Source: Halopseudomonas xinjiangensis (lineage in GTDB: Bacteria > Pseudomonadota > Gammaproteobacteria > Pseudomonadales > Pseudomonadaceae). Taken from it: 64,000 bases of DNA. Shown one piece after another: positions 62,099 to 64,000 of the stretch. The first letter of the stretch is position 1, and each line of letters starts with the position of its first letter. The notes beneath the pieces were generated by a model. That model did not search any database. It was not told the origin of the DNA and worked only from the letters and a program-made list of their open reading frames with translations. The stretch is from assembly GCF_900104945.1 (NCBI RefSeq), contig NZ_LT629736.1:3472993-3536992 (forward strand), in the 5' to 3' direction. The translations under genes were made by a program, and so were the position numbers.

Positions 62099-63280
62099 CT
62101 AATGCTGCGTCTGCTGCTCCGCCTGGTACGCTTCCAGTGCTTTCACGCGCTCTTGCTGCAAGGCTTGTCCGAGCTCGCCTCCGCCCAGCCCGCGGGCCAG
62201 TAGCGCCTCCACGCCAACTTCCCGTACTGCCATGGCGGCCTCGCTCAGATAGGGTGTCTCCCGGAGCGCCTGCCCCGCGCCTGCGCTGCGTTGGAACGCC
62301 TCGCACGCGTCGAGAAACTGCTCGAAGCGTTCCGGTCGGCGATAGATGTCGAAGGCCTTGAACATATCCATCAGCGCCTCGGCCGACAGTTCGCATGCCT
62401 TCTGATAACACAGTTGGAACCTGCCGGTGAGCACGGCAAGCTCCTGACAATCGCGAGGTACCTTGAAGCGACGATTTGCCGACTGGATCGCGCTGAGTTC
62501 GTCGCGTGGGCATTCGCTTATCCGAGTTGACTCCGCCAGGCTTTCGACAAGGCAGGCCCAGCGTGGCGGCAGCGGAAGCCGCATCTTTCCGGTCTGATGT
62601 AGCGTTGGCAGGAGATGCTCTGGAAGCTGCTCGACCCCGAGCTCCGGCAGCAGATGCTCCAGAGCCCGGCAGTCGCGAAGCGTGGCGATGAAGACGTCAG
62701 GCCGGGCTTCCATCAGCGCTCGGCTGATCTCTTTCCAGCTTCGCTCAGGGGTCAGTGCTTCCAGCTCGCCGGAGATGGCGAGTTCGCGCATCAGTTGCAA
62801 CGTCTCATCGGCAATCCGGAAACCCAGGTCGGCGTAACGCGCGGCAAATCGCGCCACCCGCAATACGCGCAACGGATCCTCACCGAAGGCGGGTGAAACG
62901 TGGCGCAGCAGTCGTTGCTGCAGGTCAGCCCGGCCGCCGTAGGGGTCGACGATGCTGCCGTCATCGTCCATCGCCATGGCGTTGATGGTCAGATCGCGAC
63001 GCACCAGGTCCTGCTCCAGCGTCACGTCCGGACTCGTGTGAAACACGAAGCCGCCGTAGCCCCGACCGCTCTTGCGCTCGGTCCGGGCGAGGGCGTACTC
63101 CTCGCCGGTGCGGGGTTCAAGAAACACCGGGAAATCCTGTCCGACGGGTCGGAAGCCCGCTGCGATCATATCCTCAGGCGTTGCGCCGACCACAACCCAG
63201 TCGCGCTCGGTAACGGGCAGGTCCAGCAGTTGGTCGCGCACCGCCCCGCCAACCAGGAAGCGTTTGAATGAATAGTTCAT
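62099..63280 (-). CDS. cca: tRNA CCA nucleotidyltransferase
   Basis: Adds or repairs the CCA end of tRNAs. The 393-residue class II enzyme has [26 protein letters not shown], the catalytic-region [12 protein letters not shown] and [15 protein letters not shown]. The Escherichia coli enzyme carries a C-terminal HD phosphohydrolase domain; here the matching region is similar in length but has no HD dyad, so that activity is doubtful. The neighbours (folK on the other strand, spoVR upstream) match Pseudomonas. Confidence 0.93.
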   Translation of the reverse strand: MNYSFKRFLVGGAVRDQLLDLPVTERDWVVVGATPEDMIAAGFRPVGQDFPVFLEPRTGEEYALARTERKSGRGYGGFVFHTSPDVTLEQDLVRRDLTINAMAMDDDGSIVDPYGGRADLQQRLLRHVSPAFGEDPLRVLRVARFAARYADLGFRIADETLQLMRELAISGELEALTPERSWKEISRALMEARPDVFIATLRDCRALEHLLPELGVEQLPEHLLPTLHQTGKMRLPLPPRWACLVESLAESTRISECPRDELSAIQSANRRFKVPRDCQELAVLTGRFQLCYQKACELSAEALMDMFKAFDIYRRPERFEQFLDACEAFQRSAGAGQALRETPYLSEAAMAVREVGVEALLARGLGGGELGQALQQERVKALEAYQAEQQTQH

Positions 63281-63345
63281 GCGGCGACTGTAAGCGATTT
63301 GGCTGAAGCAGGCCAGGGAGCACCCGGGCCCGCGACTGGAGCTGA

Positions 63346-64000
63346 TCAGATCGGCGGGATGTTCAGATCGAAGCGCGGGAGACGGCCCTCGACCGGGCGC
63401 GGAGGGACATGTACCTCGTCGACGACGCGCTCGCCTTCGACGCTTTCGAGATGAATGTCGAAGCCCCAGAGACGGTGCAGATGCTTCATCATCTCGCTGG
63501 TCGACTCGCCCAGCGGCTTGCCTTCATGCCGCTGATGCCGGAGCGTCAGCGAGCGGTCACCGCGCCGGTCCACCTCCCATACCTGAATGTTCGGCTCCCG
63601 GTTGCCCAGGTTGTACTGGGCGGCCAGATGCTGGCGGACGGCTCGATAGCCCTCATCGTCATGGATGGCGGCGATTTCCAGATGGTCACGCTGGTCATCG
63701 TCGACCACCGCGAACAGTTTCAGATCCCGGATCACCTTGGGCGAGAGAAACTGCAGGATGAAGCTTTCGTCCTTGAAGGTGCGCATGGCAAATTTGATGC
63801 TCTCAAGCCAGTCGCTGCCGGCAATGTCGGGAAACCAGCGGCGATCTTCTTCGGTAGGGTGTTCACAGATTCGGCGAATGTCCTGCATCATCGCGAAACC
63901 CAGCGCGTAGGGATTGATGCCGTTGTACCAGCGGCTGTCGAAGGGTGGCTGGTAGATCACACTGGTGTGCGACTGGAGGAACTCCATCATGAAGCCCTCG
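63346..64000 (-). CDS. SpoVR-family protein, 3' part
   Basis: The C-terminal 218 or so residues of a SpoVR/YcgB-type protein; the frame continues past the right edge (codons E-G-F before the first visible MM). [37 protein letters not shown] and [15 protein letters not shown] are family blocks. In Bacillus it affects spore cortex formation; in gammaproteobacteria the gene is usually linked to yeaG/yeaH-type genes, which lie outside this window. The Pseudomonas order cca, then ycgB, agrees. Function not established. Confidence 0.88.
   Translation of the reverse strand, partial: EGFMMEFLQSHTSVIYQPPFDSRWYNGINPYALGFAMMQDIRRICEHPTEEDRRWFPDIAGSDWLESIKFAMRTFKDESFILQFLSPKVIRDLKLFAVVDDDQRDHLEIAAIHDDEGYRAVRQHLAAQYNLGNREPNIQVWEVDRRGDRSLTLRHQRHEGKPLGESTSEMMKHLHRLWGFDIHLESVEGERVVDEVHVPPRPVEGRLPRFDLNIPPI

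Overview
The window is GC-rich, densely coded gammaproteobacterial chromosome. Gene content and order point to Pseudomonas in the broad sense. Two blocks match the Pseudomonas core layout: ponA / pilMNOPQ-aroK-aroB-damX-gltB-gltD-hemE (9.1-27.3 kb), and tRNA-Ile2 / rpoD-dnaG-rpsU / tsaD / plsY / folB-folK / cca / spoVR (54.9-64 kb). A carotenoid cluster lies between them. That fits a pigmented, possibly marine lineage such as Halopseudomonas, but this genus-level placement is an inference. I found no prophage, insertion sequence, CRISPR array or rRNA.

Layout. 0-4 kb: the 3' end of a bd-type quinol oxidase subunit II gene, with cydD and cydC. 4-9 kb (minus strand): an acyl-CoA ligase followed by a single-chain biotin-dependent acyl-CoA carboxylase. 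9-11.5 kb: PBP1A, divergent from the type IV pilus assembly operon pilMNOPQ, which runs into aroK, aroB and a DamX-like ATPase/SPOR protein. 20-27 kb: glutamate synthase gltB/gltD and hemE. 27-34 kb: a solitary ParA-like ATPase, an SLC13 transporter with two TrkA-C domains, and two paralogous acyl-CoA dehydrogenases of about 600 residues.

34.3-34.6 kb: a non-coding gene that I call an Rsm-family small RNA. It has an almost perfect GacA box (TGTAAG-N6-CTTACG), a possible -10 element, eleven GGA motifs in about 155 bases and a strong intrinsic terminator with a UUCG loop. It would connect the window to Gac/Rsm post-transcriptional control.

34.6-41.7 kb: a TauD-like dioxygenase/hydratase pair, then an AraC-family regulator overlapping an ABC ATPase, an FtsX-like permease and an AttH/CrtC-like lipocalin lipoprotein. 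41.7-49.7 kb: crtE (minus), divergent from idi2-crtX-crtY-crtI-crtB (plus), which converges on and overlaps crtZ and its translationally coupled upstream partner (minus). Together these predict zeaxanthin and its glucosides. 49.8-54.5 kb: a DUF1028/DUF885 pair, a cytochrome b561 and a surface-type lipoprotein esterase with a Pro/Glu-rich tether. 55-64 kb: housekeeping genes, including the macromolecular-synthesis operon rpsU-dnaG-rpoD.

Most neighbouring genes overlap by 1-8 bases (ATGA, GTGA, TAATG), so the operon calls are well supported by sequence. The least explained parts are the Rsm-like RNA, the crtE/idi intergenic region, the carboxylase/ligase cassette, a probable dispersed repeat at 32.1-32.45 kb, and the small protein coupled to crtZ.
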